Positions 24,641-35,650 of a DNA stretch of 64,000 bases are shown piece after piece. Position numbers and translations under genes: made by a program. The DNA is from Atherinomorus stipes (lineage: Eukaryota; Chordata; Actinopteri; Atheriniformes; Atherinidae): assembly GCA_023101725.1 (NCBI GenBank), contig JALJCO010010161.1, positions 186,001-250,000 on the forward strand, given 5' to 3'. Each line of letters opens with the position of its first letter. The first letter of the stretch is position 1. A model generated the notes under the pieces. It worked only from the letters and a program-made list of their open reading frames with translations, was not told the DNA's origin and made no database searches.

Positions 24641-25179
24641 ATATCTGGAGCAATCTCTTTCTCATTTTCTCTTTCTCATGCCAACTCAGCAGTGTTAATT
24701 TTGTTGACTACAAATTTTTGTCATAGTCTCCCGTCAACAACTTAATTTTGTCCATGTAAACTAAACGATAACTAGACAGAAACCAACGCAGGGGGATTAA
24801 AACTATGACGAAAGTTAATGACATTTTCATCAACAAATAAAAACGAGACGGAAATACTTGACAGCTCATAGAACAAATGTTTGTGTTGTTTGGCATCCAA
24901 TGAGAACACAAAGTGGTGCAGCGAGGCTGGCCTGCACATGTTTGGTTACCCGGGAGATGACAAACAGTTCTCACGTGTTTCACATTTAGTGATTAAAGTG
25001 ATCTTAAAAACCAGTCCGAGGAGAAAAAGAAGAGCTAATACACGGACACGTTTCACGTATGACGGAATGACGCGACACATAAGACCCTAGATTTATGTTG
25101 ATAATTATTAATGAAATTAGAATGAATTGTTGAAATCAAAAATTAATGATTACAATACAAATCTCTTTTTATAATAAAC

Positions 25180-25450
25180 TCCAAAAAAAAAGAAAAATTC
25201 TTTTTAGTACGAAAGAAAGAAAAAGAAAAATCAAGGAGAAGAAGGAGGAAAAAAAAAAGAAAAAGAAAACAAAAAAAGTAAAAATAAAAGAAAGAAAAAA
25301 AAAAAATAAAAAGGAGGAAAATAAAAATAAATAAAACAACAAAAAAGAAGGGAGAAAAAAAGAAGGAAAAGAATGGTAAGAAGAAAATAGAAAAAACAAA
25401 GACAATAAGTATAGAAAATATAGAAAAAAGATAAAAAAAAAAAAACAAGG
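25180..25450. repeat. Polypurine A/G tract, about 270 bp
   Basis: Almost only A and G on the plus strand, in irregular aaagaaa, gaagaagga and aaaaaga words. Open frames of 61-112 codons here are compositional. Confidence 0.85.
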
Positions 25451-25734
25451 GACTACTGCAGAAACAACAACCTAACCACACAGACCATCATCCCGAAATC
25501 CACCCAAAGGAAACCAAGCTGGCAGAACGTCGCAATTTTGTTCTGCTTTTGCAAAGTTTGTTATTTCTGAAGGAAGAATGTTCTCATTACTTTGATATGA
25601 CGATAAAAAAAAAGACTCGAAACGTGTGATGTAATGAAGTAGGAAAGAAAAAAAAAACTTTTATTAAAAAATGTCTGTTATTCTAAAGTGCCAGATTGTT
25701 GTTTTATTGAATTTATTAACATATATGTGTTTAT

Positions 25735-25775
25735 TTGTATGTATGTATGCATAAACATACATTCATGCATACATG

Positions 25776-25816
<41 letters not shown>

Positions 25817-25850
25817 GTATGTACGCATGTATTTATATACATACATGCAT
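25735..25850. repeat. ATGC/CA/TATG compound microsatellite
   Basis: The order is tatg units, then cata/catg units, (CA) repeats at about 25780-25806, (TA) repeats, and tatg again. Similar tatg/cata sequence resumes at 27540-27590, so the hAT 25853-27539 appears to have inserted in the middle of one microsatellite. Confidence 0.85.
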
Positions 25851-25852
25851 TC

Positions 25853-27539
25853 TAGGGGTGGGCAATATGGTAAATAAAATTATACCACAATTATTTATTT
25901 ATTTATTTACAGTAATACAAAGTAATTTACCTATTTACAACCAGACCCCTGAAAAGGACCAAAGATCCCCTAAAACAGGTGCTATTCAAGCACTTTTTTA
26001 TCTATCTGAGCAAAAATGTTTCATAACAAGGCAGCACCAGTCTGGTGACTTCAATGGAAGCGCATCATTAAAATCTAATTAATCCTAAAATACAATAAAT
26101 AAAACCAAACATCAACAACCGCTTTTAACAAAAGTCACATAAATACAAATGTCACAGCTGCCACGCCAACTGGACAACTTTCCCACAACTTTAATGAAAA
26201 TGATGTGAACTTTGACCTTGTTTGCCTCTGACCTCTCAGAGCTCAGCCAATGAGACGACGGCTCTATGTGAGGAAGGGGAAGAGGAAGAGGAGGAAGAGG
26301 AACCACATGAAAACCACCTACAGACAGATCATGATCTCTGTGGGAGGAGAATACGTGGTGAAACGTCAGCGGTCAGGTCGCAGGTAGGGTTTACGAACAA
26401 CCGTTAAAGGTACAGTATGTAAAAAAATCAAAGGTCAATGGCAGAAAAGCGTGATATATAAGTCAAAACTGTGTTTCTATAGATGTGTAATCGCTGCACT
26501 AGAATAACTGTTAAGAGGGGAAATGGAAAATTATTTCAATAAAAGCGTTTATGTTAGCGGAAGAGGGGAGAAATATGTTTATTTTCTTAGAATGAATCAT
26601 TTATATCTACTTGCTGGGCGGTGCACATATGGAGGCGGCCATATTTGTTCCACCATTTTGACGACGGTGTCCCTGAATGGACAAAATAATGTGTGTGAAG
26701 TGAGAACCCTCTGAACTTTAAAACTGCTGTAGCAGCTTGGTTTAATGACAGTCAGAGACTGTTTGGGATCAGTAATGTCTTAAAAGACGTTAAAAGTAGT
26801 TCCTCATAGCAACACGTGAGACCACTGATACACTCACGGATAAAAACATCTTTATTTCTGGGAGAATTTTGACCACTAACAGTCACCGTACATTCACTTC
26901 AGTGCTTAGATGATGAAGTAATTTGAAAGGAAACATGTTTTCTTGCAACACCCATCCTCACCACTACACGTCAGCAATTCTTACGTACTGCACCTTTAAG
27001 CTAAATACAATGCTAACGCTAGCGTAGCTGTTGGTTTACATTCCAAGCAGACGCTCTGAGCTCCGCCGCCTCCGTTCAGCTCCTCTACGTCCACCTGGCG
27101 GTGAGTGAAGCAGTTTCTGATCTGAAGTGGAGGTACGTGTCTCTCCAGCGCTGGAGGTGCCTCGTTGAACACCTGTCAGCGTTGTGTTTTACCTGTGTGG
27201 GCGGAGCTGTGGCTATCTGCAGACCAGGCTGCTGCCTCCTGCGGGGGTTAAAAACGCTGCTCGCATTTCCCATCAGACGAACCAACCTCATCCTTGCAAA
27301 CTTTGAAAATCCAAACCAGTTCCACATGACTGAAGCTGAATGTTTTTTCGGGAGCAACTCCTCACTTTTGTACTCGTTAGCAGCCATGCTAGCTCTCCTC
27401 ACGTGTTTGGGAAAGAGGGGAGGAGCTAAACAAAGCAACTCCATGCTGACACACTTTAGCTCGCTCTGATTGGTTCATCGGTGTCTGTCAAGTCAACATA
27501 AACCTTCACGATCTTATATCGTCAGATCGCACAGCCCTA
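25853..27539. mobile_element. Inner hAT-like element in microsatellite
   Basis: The left end, taggggtgggcaatatgg, and the right end, cagatcgcacagccct plus a, pair imperfectly as hAT termini. Flanks on both sides are tatg/cata microsatellite, which prevents certain reading of the TSD. The body contains a TTAA-flanked element (26408-26995) and a GA-rich patch near 26270-26312. The overlapping frames at 27085-27469 on both strands have no recognisable domain. Confidence 0.6.
26408..26995. mobile_element. TTAA-flanked element A, complete short form (588 bp)
   Basis: The ends are aggtacagtatgtaa and, inverted, ttacgtactgcacct, with TTAA exactly outside each (26404-26407 and 26996-26999). TTAA target duplications are known for piggyBac and Kolobok superfamilies. 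No transposase is present. A second, much longer copy of the same family is at 39369-41710, and their shared words include tatctacttgctggg, ggtgcacatatggagg and cctgaatggacaaaa. Confidence 0.85.
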
Positions 27540-27909
27540 CATACATATATGTGTGTATGTATGTGTGTACATACATACACACATAGAAATGAAATAAAAA
27601 TGGCGTCTTAGAATAACAGGCATCGTTTATTTAAAGTTTTTTTTCTCTCCTCTTTCCTACTTCAGCAAGGCAAATTGCATAAAAACGCACCTTTTTAAAA
27701 AAATAAGCAAAATCTGTGTTTGTGCATGTGTTATGCTTCAAACTTACTGACATTTAACTCATATTTTAGGTAACTGAATCAACTGTATTTTAGTCGACTA
27801 TAATATATTTTCATTGACTAAAACTAGTTTAATTAAGATGACGAAATCATGACTGAAACAACATTTTAGTCTAAAGACTTTGACGAAAACCAAACCAAAA
27901 TGAACGCTG

Positions 27910-28640
27910 CTCCTCAGACATTGTTTTCATCTACTTGGCTCCATGAATAACGTTCAATCCTAAAGTAGCACAAGGCGAGCTTCTCCGTGTTTATGGAGGA
28001 AGAGGCGCTCCAGATCACGTGACTCCGATCGAACGCCGTCGCCGCTTCCACAAAGTTACGATGTCTGCTTTCTGAAGAGGGCGGCCCGTTCAGTGCATCC
28101 ACACCTGTCAATCACTGGGTTCTGACCCCCAAAACCTCCTAGTACTGCTCAGACTGGGATGATATCAGTGTCAGAAGTTACACGGAATCCCTTTAACATG
28201 AACAGCGGACAGGTGAGGGTGTCATGACTAGATATAAAAGAAGCATTCGACAGAGGTTTCATTTTCATTAGCAGATTAGGCTTTTTGCTCTTCATGTTGT
28301 GCCAAAATTAAATCAGAGAATCACCAAGTTCCACAAACATTTATAGATAATAAAAACTTAATATTTTTCAGCACAAAACTGCAATAAACTTTGGTCTGTC
28401 AGGGTCATGGAAGCATGATAGTAGTTTGTGTAAATGCAGTGGGCAGAAACCACTGTTGCTTGTGACCTTTGAGCACGCAGGTTGCATGCACGAGAAACCA
28501 TCACACCTCCGTGAACAATGACACACGGGCTCAGATATTCGTAGCAAATATTTACCATCAAGGTAACAGATTCCTGTGAAGTCAGTTATTCAGGCAGGAT
28601 ATCAGACTTCATTCTGCACAACTTCCAACAGTGAAGCTTC
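27910..28640. other. No gene or recognised repeat
   Basis: No element ends or coding frames are recognised. It contains ordinary intergenic-looking sequence. Confidence 0.4.
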
Positions 28641-28649
28641 AGACACAAA

Positions 28650-28715
28650 GTGTGTGTGTGCATGTGTGTGCATGTGTGCGTGCATGTGCGTGTGTGTGTG
28701 TGTGTGTGTGTGCGT
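28650..28715. repeat. (GT)n microsatellite
   Basis: Tandem gt units with gcat interruptions. Confidence 0.9.
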
Positions 28716-28949
28716 CTGCCTGCATTCAGTCCACCTCCTATTAAAAATCGTAGGAATATGATGAAGAGGACAATCAGACAAAAACCGCAGACTGTTGAGC
28801 AGCTGAAATCTCCAGCATGAATTAACGGGAATAACTATCCTCAGTTTTCTTCTTTTTTGAAAGTCTTGCTCACATTCAGTTTCATCTTTTAATTTTTCTG
28901 AAAACAGTGAAGTTGAAGAGTGAAGTCAGTAAAAAAAAACACGTCTTTG

Positions 28950-29195
28950 TACAACCCTAATTCAAAAAAGTTAGGATGCTGTGTGAAATGTTAATAAAAC
29001 AGAATGCCATTAATACTAAATGTAAGGCAACAAAAACTAGTTGAAACATTGAAAAATCTTGAAAGTGAGACTTCTGTGTTGTTTAACAGCTTATATTTTA
29101 TGGCAGCAACATGTTTCAAGAAAGTTGGAACAGAGCAAACAAAAGACTGAAAAAGTAAAAGTAAAAGTGTTGTTAAGAAGCAGAAGGTGGAGATA
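28950..29195 (+). mobile_element. DNA-element-derived repeat (acaaccctaattcaaaaaag)
   Basis: The start, acaaccctaattcaaaaaag, with ttaggatgctgtgtgaaatg, and the internal word ttatggcagcaacatgtttc match a very common teleost repeat family that begins acaacccc-aattcc-aaaaaagttggga. This copy is diverged and shortened. The superfamily is not asserted. Confidence 0.6.
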
Positions 29196-29215
29196 CGAGA
29201 GCAGCTATAAAAGTT

Positions 29216-30300
29216 AACGGTGCTTTCACACCTACACAGTTTGGTCCAGTTTAAGGTGGTATAAAAGATGTTTCTTCACATAATTTTTTGCAATATTCTA
29301 TGAAATATGGGATTCACTCCATAAGCGATGGTTAAGTAAAAGCTTTATATTCGGCTCCTGGATTAAAACTAAACAGAGTTTACATGACAGCATGTCGCTG
29401 TTCTGAGTTTCTATGATGGACCAGACACGTGCACGTCCACGGGATCAGTGCGCACGGCGCCTCAGACCTCGGAGTTGCTGATATTTCACTGGTCTTTTAG
29501 CCAGCTGTAGTGTTATGTTTGGTACTCTGTGTTATGTGCTGTCATGGTTTACTTTGTACTGTATGTTTGTCTGTGTTAAGGACTGCGGACGGAAATTAGC
29601 TTTACGCTAAATCTGGTGCAGCCATCTCTTTATCGTGTTGATGAGAGATGTAACTGCAGATGGTCCTTTAAATGACCAGAACATCAGACACGCGCACGCC
29701 CACGGGATGAGCGCGCACGGCGCCTCAGACGCGTGCACGTCCACGGGATGAGCGCGCACGGCGTCACAGTCAGCGCGTGCGTCTGAAAACGCGTCGACCA
29801 GCTGAAACTCGGACACAGAAATCAGTTTAAACCAGAGGTGTCCAAATATTTTATATTGAAGGGCGAAATGACTGGGGGGATGGTGGGGGGCAAAAAAAAA
29901 AATAAATGGAAAAGAAAAAAAAATAAAGATATTAATAATAAAATAATTAAAAAAAAAAATATAAAAAGAAAGGGAAAAAGAATAAAAGATTTATTGTTAT
30001 TAATTTTTTTTATATTTTGATTTTATAGAATTTATAGGGTAAAAAAAAAAACCAAAAAATTATTATTTGAAAGGGAAGAGAAAAGAATAAATATAAAAAA
30101 TTTTAAAAAGAAAACAAAAAAAAAAAAAAAAAGGGGGGAAAAAAAACGGGGAAATCCCGGAAGGGGAAACTCTACTGAGGAGATGAAGATGGAAACACTC
30201 GCGCTCCTCTTCACCTGCTGATGCTGAAAACGTGCACGTGGCGAGAACGTGCACGTGGCGAGAACGTGCACAGCTGATACGGCCGTTAAAATCACCTGTA
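29216..30300. repeat. Compound region: 'tttcacacc' repeat end, triplicated GC motif, A-rich block
   Basis: It begins ggtgctttcacacctacac, a typical fish DNA-element end. The motif cgtccacgggat(g/c)ag followed by cgcgcacggcg occurs near 29435, 29700 and 29735. An A-rich low-complexity block covers about 29885-30160. Three 17-bp units (gaacgtgcacgtggcga) lie at about 30225-30270. The overall element could not be delimited. Confidence 0.45.
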
Positions 30301-30582
30301 ATTATGTCGGCACGTCACCTTAGATCTGAACTTTTAGCACATTAGCAGGACTTCATGGAATGAAACGGTTTTTACCAGGACTGATAAAATCCTTTATGGT
30401 TTTCTGTCCTCCGGTTTTCTTTTTTTTATCAGTTTGGAAACGCGACCTGATTGAACAGAGCAGCTGATGATGATTATTGATTATTATCAACACTGAAACT
30501 GGAAGTTACTGGTACAGAGTTCATGAATACTTTACAAGAAGCGGTTCTCGATTCCCATCCAGATGCAACAATGTGGTAAATG

Positions 30583-30689
<107 letters not shown>

Positions 30690-30699
30690 CTTGTATTGA

Positions 30700-32180
30700 C
30701 ATTCTTATTCTCTGAAACAGAAAAAAATCAGCATGACTTCTAATTCAGCTTTATTACCAGCTTCATTGACATTTTTATTTATGCAAATGCAGGTTTGTTT
30801 TTTAACCCCGAGGTTATAAACAATTTCGATGGCAACAATAACAGCTTCCAGTGTGAAGTGAGAGCAGCTCTCAGTCATACTTATTCAGGCAGTCGCTGTC
30901 ATCCCAGAGATGGGCGCGTTCACTTCAAGGTGAACGATTCTAACTGAGCAATTTCATCCAAATATTAGTCAAATGGAACTAATACCTGGGGATGGAATAA
31001 ATCAAGCTCTCAGATCGTATTTGGCACTGACATATGGATGCTGCTTTGGGAAAGTTTGGAAAAAATACTGACACCACGAGGGAATATTTAAAGAGAGATT
31101 AGGCTGATTTCAGCCATGTTTCCCATCAGCAGGAGTCAGACATTCAGTGAGATCAGTGATGATTTTTCTCCCTTTTCCCTCTTTGTTTGGGCGATACAGC
31201 TGTTGTGCATAGTTTAGGACATGTGGCCTCACATGGCTTTGTTTTATTTGTAAAACTAACAGTATCCTTTCATGGATTTCCAGTCATATAGATTTCATTT
31301 AGCCAAGAGTGTTTATCTGATAGCCACAAGCAACTAAACCACCGCAGCCATCTGAACATTTATGTTAATGTGCAGTCCTCATTTGCCAAACATACCACGC
31401 TGTCCTGATGTACGGCCAGTAATAAAGTTTTAACTCAAGCAAAAACTATGTGAGAAGATCTGAGCTGTGGCAAACAGACTTTACGCAGAACACGATCCCT
31501 GTTTCACTCTTCCATTTCTGGCCGGGACCTTTGCTGCATGTCTCTGCAGACGACCGTTTCCTGTCAGCATCTTCACCGTCATCCATCTAATAAGGGCAAA
31601 ATGCCACAAAACTCACATTTAGAGAGAAGAAAGACAGTGTAGGGGGTTATGTGTTTGTTAGTGATATGCAGAGGAAGAGAAATCTGCGGTTGAACAGAGC
31701 ACAAGATGCTCAGACTTGTTATTGATTTATCTTCTGAACGCAGTCTAGATTCATCATGTCAGTTTAGAAGACATAAAAAAGGGAAACAGATATCAGATTT
31801 CTAAAGGAGTCCAGATTGACTTGCATAAACTCTTCTAGTCCTTATGTGATTGCAGACAAATCACCATATTTACAATTATGTCTTTAGATATACACAATCA
31901 TTCGAGGTGCTGGGGGATGTGATGTGGCTCACGTATGAAGACCGAACATTGGGAGGGATTTGGAAATAAGCTGGACGAACAGGGTCTGCTTTGCTCGGCA
32001 GGCTTAAAAGCCGTGCAGTCTGTCGTTAAATCGTCTCCATTCTTTCTTGGTTTGGGTTAAACCATGAAAATAACTTGGTTAGAGTAAAAAAAATCCAAAC
32101 AACATGATGAAGTGTTGGGAAGCGCATCAGTTTGGGCTCTTACTGTCCATTGAAAAGAAAAAGTCACACACTGTCATCGT
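30700..32180. other. Repeat-poor noncoding stretch
   Basis: No element ends, palindromes or coding frames are recognised over about 1.4 kb. It is a candidate for unique, possibly conserved, noncoding DNA. Confidence 0.45.
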
Positions 32181-32204
32181 TTGTCGGACCGCCTCTAGCT
32201 TTAT

Positions 32205-32335
32205 TAATTTTTGTCTAAAATCTCAGTGGGGTTCAGGTCTGGACTCTGTGGGGGCCAGTCCATGTGTGACAATGATGTCTCGTGTTTCCTGAACCAGTCT
32301 TTCTCAATCTGAACTCCGTGAATCCTGCTGTTCAT
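32205..32335 (-). pseudogene. Tc1/mariner transposase fragment
   Basis: On the minus strand an in-frame stretch of about 40 codons ends in [15 protein letters not shown]. This is the signature around the third catalytic acid of Tc1-like DDE transposases, where the usual form is [12 protein letters not shown]. Upstream in the same frame is [12 protein letters not shown], matching the 'WF-EH' segment that precedes it. A stop codon (tag) lies a few codons before the methionine, and a stop follows soon after DKN. Neither the catalytic aspartates nor the DNA-binding domain are present nearby, so it is a scrap of a dead transposon. The motif identification is secure, but the subfamily is not determined. 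Confidence 0.8.
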
Positions 32336-32409
32336 CGTAGACTACGGCCGTGCCGTCAGGGAAGATGGAATAACCGGTCAGCTGACCTCGCGCCTGTGCA
32401 GTCTGTGGG

Positions 32410-32490
32410 GGTGGGTCGATTCACTAAAAAAGTCGATGCATCGCGATGTCACACGTGTGGAATCAATTTTGTCCAAAAATCGACTTTTTA
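32410..32490. repeat. hAT-like end (gggggtgggtcgattc)
   Basis: The segment gggggtgggtcgattcacta followed by gatgcatcgcgatgtcac has the style of a hAT left end. A possible partner near 33990-34035 (gtcgaatcgctgtgttgaag ... gcacatctctaa) is too diverged to confirm. The Penelope-like element would lie inside such an element. Confidence 0.3.
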
Positions 32491-32849
32491 AATGACTGAA
32501 TCCAGCTGCAAAGTGTGTCAGTAGCGTAGAAGTTGCATGGCCGTCTTCTAAAGTGTCGGGGTGGTACTTCCCGTGAAGTAGGAACATTTAACTCGTGTTA
32601 AGTGAGCTGTTGAGTCGGGGGCCAGTCTGTTCCATAATATAAATGTAAGTGATCAGTGAAAGCTGCTTTTATTGTAGCTTAGAGTAAAGGAGCTGAACAA
32701 CCTCATGTTTTTGTATTGCTGCTACATACAGTACATTTGTAAATAAAGATTTTGAAAACATCTTTATTATGTTCAAAGGTTGTTTTTCTTGAAATTTCAC
32801 CAACGTTTCTTAATACTTTTTTCTACTTGTTCCGTGTTCTCTGTTCAGA

Positions 32850-33010
32850 TCATCCGGCAGATCTTGACAGCCGGCTGGACGGCACGCCCAGTGACGTTGT
32901 GGACTCATCGGGCCCACCCCCCCCACACCTGAAAGGCGTGGGGAGGCAAGCCCGATGGTCCAGTCCACCACCGAGCGCGCCGCTCCCCCGCGGTACCGTT
33001 TCCTTTGGAG
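32850..33010 (-). repeat. Penelope 3' sequence, arm 1 of inverted pair
   Basis: On the minus strand this runs from ctccaaaggaaacggtaccg through gctcggtggtggactggacc to tgccggatga. It overlaps the C-terminal coding end and the 3' untranslated part of the Penelope-like element. A nearly identical copy lies in the opposite direction at 33528-33687. Confidence 0.8.
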
Positions 33011-33480
33011 CAGAGTGTCCCAGGCGTGGGAAAGCATGAGCCCCCCCCCCTGTCCCTGTTCATGGCTCTATCTGCGCGCCTCCTGATCTCCACGGCCTCC
33101 TTAATCCCCCGTTTGAGCTCGTTCTCCTCAGGGCCGATGACTCTTGCCCGTCCCGGTCCATGACCCGATTGTTCTTGCAGTGGTCTGATATCACGAACTT
33201 GAGATTTTGACTTCGTGCCGTTTCTTTCTGAGATCGTGTGAGCCGTGATGTCGTTTCCTTTGCACATTCTGTCTGATGTTCTGTTTTTCTTGTGTTAAAT
33301 GTTCTTCCAGTCTCCCCGATGTCCGTGTTATTGCACGATTTGCATGGTATTTCGTAGATGACATTCTATTTTATCTTTTGGATGCACCAGGAGTTGTTGG
33401 AGTTTTTTGGTTTGATTGCGGTCCCTATTCCGTGCTTTCTCATGATGTGTTGGATGGGTTCTGCTATCCCCCCCCCATAG
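32995..33480 (-). pseudogene. Penelope-like element, GIY-YIG endonuclease end, frameshifted
   Basis: On the minus strand, one frame (33475 down to about 33270) reads IPYIRGIAEPIQHIM, then a stop, then VIYEIPCKSCNNTDIGETGR. These correspond to the linker and the GIY-YIG nuclease start of Penelope-like retroelements; the second tyrosine of the motif is aspartate here. After a frameshift the reading continues ITAHTISER and then ELKRGIKEAVEIRRRA, the segment carrying the catalytic glutamate. A further shift gives LSHAWDTLL, the usual C-terminus. The reverse transcriptase domain is not present. Penelope-like elements encode an RT joined to this nuclease and insert often as partial or inverted copies. 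This piece is inactive by frameshifts and stops. Confidence 0.8.
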
Positions 33481-33527
33481 AATATGGCAGTGTGACTATT
33501 GTCTGGTTGTCGTCATGTCTTTTTCCG

Positions 33528-33687
33528 CTCCAAAGGAAAAACTACGGCAGGAGAGCGGCGCGCTCGGTGGTGGACTGGACCATCGGGCTTGCCTCCCCAT
33601 GCCTTTCAGGTGTGGGCGGGGTGGGCCCGATGAGTCCACACCGTCACTGGGCGTGCCGTCCAGCCGGCTGCCAAGATGTGCCGGATG
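33528..33687 (+). repeat. Penelope 3' sequence, arm 2 of inverted pair
   Basis: This plus-strand copy (ctccaaaggaaaaactacgg ... gctcggtggtggactggacc ... gtgccggatga) differs from arm 1 at about a dozen positions by eye. The two arms bracket the coding fragment head to head. The 153-codon open frame spanning it has no independent meaning. Confidence 0.8.
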
Positions 33688-33739
33688 ACACGTCAGGTGC
33701 TGTCAGTGGAAGAACTTCTGATGACGGCGACAGCTGATC

Positions 33740-35140
33740 GCAGAAACTTAAGGTAAAAAATCAAACCTTACTTTTCTTTTCACTGATGACGTCTGAACAG
33801 AAAACACGGAACTACATGAAAGTAAACATGATGATCATTTTCATACGACTATTTTCTACTGTTTTTTTATTTATCACTGTAAAACTGGAAACCGAATGGA
33901 TTTAAAACTGGAGCAGCCACTGAGTCACGATGCCTGCAGTCTCGTGTTAATCATGAATGTGTGAGAACTGTTTCATAATCAAATCTCAGCACCCTGAATT
34001 GAAATCTAGTCGAATCGCTGTGTTGAAGATGGCACATCTCTAACGGTAGGCACGAGACACGATAGCCGCATCACCTCATCCTCCTCTCTTTTTACCCAGA
34101 TGCACCATCACCAGAACCGGCTAAATCTGGACTCAGACCACATGACCGTCTTCCAGCGATGCAGAGTCCAGTCGTTATGCTCCCTTGCAAATTGAAGCTA
34201 ACCGTCTGATTAGAAATACAGATAATAATCAATCCTCTAGTAATGAAATAAGTGAGGACTAAACAACAGGGATCTATGCTTTAACCGGTTCGAATGCAGG
34301 ATGTTGAATGTAGAACACCGCACCCACAGCGGAGGGGGGTTTCTGGCCTCGTCAAGAGCAAAGCGATGCGTAATTATCATCAGATTTTAGCTGATCTGAA
34401 CCCGCTGTTTTGCACATTGCTACGCCTGTATCAGAGTAATATGACTGTGATTTAACTTACCAAACTATGTGTGCGTGTAGTTAGATGGTAGCATGTAGCA
34501 TGTAGCCACGGATGCTACACGACGTGTTGATAAACCCCTCCACTTATGGAAAATCCCTTCACAGGTACGGCAGAACAGAAACGGCTGGAAGTTCAGTGAC
34601 GGGACAAAAGTCTGATTTTGCAAAAGTCCTCACGAGGACCCAAACTCACCGCTGAAGCCTTGTAAAAACATTCCTCCCCTTTCTCACCACTTACTTCTGA
34701 ATCGTCTGAACAAATGCAGGGCGTGTTTACAAGTGGCGGATTATCGTGGAGTTTGTTTGTCATTAATTACTCCAAGAATAGAGGCTCTGTGTAGTGAGAC
34801 AAAGGCTCATCCTTCTCTCTCATTCAGCGAGTTCCTGCTGTGAGTGCTGTGGGATTCGTGAGCGATAAGTCTGATAAAGCTTGGTGCACATATTATTGAC
34901 TCGGCTTAGTTTCAACGTTCTTTGTTTGGGTTTTTTGCCAGTAATTTGCAAAAGGGAAAACAATGCCATGATGATGCCTTTACATTTCTATTTTCTTGAA
35001 AAAGAAATTTGGAATCTGGAAATTCATTTGGAAATTCAAATAAAAGTGACCCTGTTTAAAATACTTAAATGCAACATTTATGAGTTCATTTTGAAGTTGT
35101 GTTAAATGGAGTTAAAGGTTAAAACGTATGAACGACAGGA
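33740..35140. other. No gene or recognised repeat
   Basis: No element ends, tandem arrays or recognisable coding frames are visible in this 1.4-kb block. Confidence 0.4.
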
Positions 35141-35146
35141 AAGGTT

Positions 35147-35232
35147 TGGTTCTCGAGAGTCGCGGTCCTGCAAGACCAAGGAAACATCTAAAACCTGCAG
35201 GACTCTCCAGGACTGAACATGCCTACCACTGA
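35147..35232. repeat. Partial copy of the CCTGCAGGA hAT-type MITE
   Basis: The words gtcgcggtcctgcaagacca and catctaaaacctgcaggact match the family at 9824-10010 and 53470-53585. Confidence 0.5.
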
Positions 35233-35374
35233 ACTAGTTGCCCAAATGGCAGTAAATATGCTTTGACTGGGGCTCTTTGGCAAATTGCCCTGCTGTAGGG
35301 GGTCTTTGGCCCTAAAAGGTGTAAGAAACAAAAAGCTACATTAGGGTTGAATACATAGACTGTATTCAAGTGAG

Positions 35375-35470
35375 TAAAATGTATTTCTTAAGTGCTTTTC
35401 ACAGATAAAAATCCCAAAGCGCTGTACTTAAAATAAGTACAATAAAAGACATGGAAATAACTTACATACA
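35375..35470 (-). repeat. LINE-tail-like fragment (aagtgcttttcacagat)
   Basis: The words ttcttaagtgcttttcacag and ccaaagcgctgtacttaaaa resemble a common fish retroposon 3' end in reverse. It is short and diverged. Confidence 0.45.
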
Positions 35471-35650
35471 GTAAACGTTCAAGTGAAAATCCACAATGCA
35501 AACCTTCTGCTACGTCACCCGTTTGTTTCTGAAGAGCTAAAGGTGAAGCCAGTCGGGTGTTCCCACGGCCGCCATCTTGTGCCAAAACCAGCAAATAAGC
35601 CACAAGTTTGTTTCACAACATAACATTTGACAGAAACGTCTCATTCTATC

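Larger units (their letters stand above)
24690..27909. mobile_element. Outer hAT-like element, 3.2 kb, hosting nested insertions
   Basis: The left end, cagtgttaattttgttgact, pairs with the right end, ccaaaatgaacgctg (inverted: cagcgttcattttgg). The flanking octamers caactcag (24682-24689) and ctcctcag (27910-27917) match at six of eight bases, as expected for an old 8-bp TSD. Subterminal sequence (gacgaaagttaatgac at the left, gacttt...gacgaaaacc at the right) supports the pairing. It contains the purine tract 25180-25450, a microsatellite and the hAT element 25853-27539. No transposase frame remains. Confidence 0.65.

Noticed and set aside
25143..25481. 112-codon minus-strand and 62-codon plus-strand frames
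   Set aside because: They lie in a polypurine tract. The Phe/Leu or Lys/Glu repeats are compositional.
27085..27469. Overlapping 119- and 122-codon frames on opposite strands
   Set aside because: They lie inside a hAT-like element, with no recognisable domain and no splice context.
33276..33737. 153-codon plus-strand frame
   Set aside because: It runs antisense to the Penelope-like coding piece and then through the inverted 3' arm. It has no independent domain.
32405..34035. Possible hAT enclosing the Penelope-like element
   Set aside because: The proposed right end is too diverged from the left end and no flanking duplication was found.
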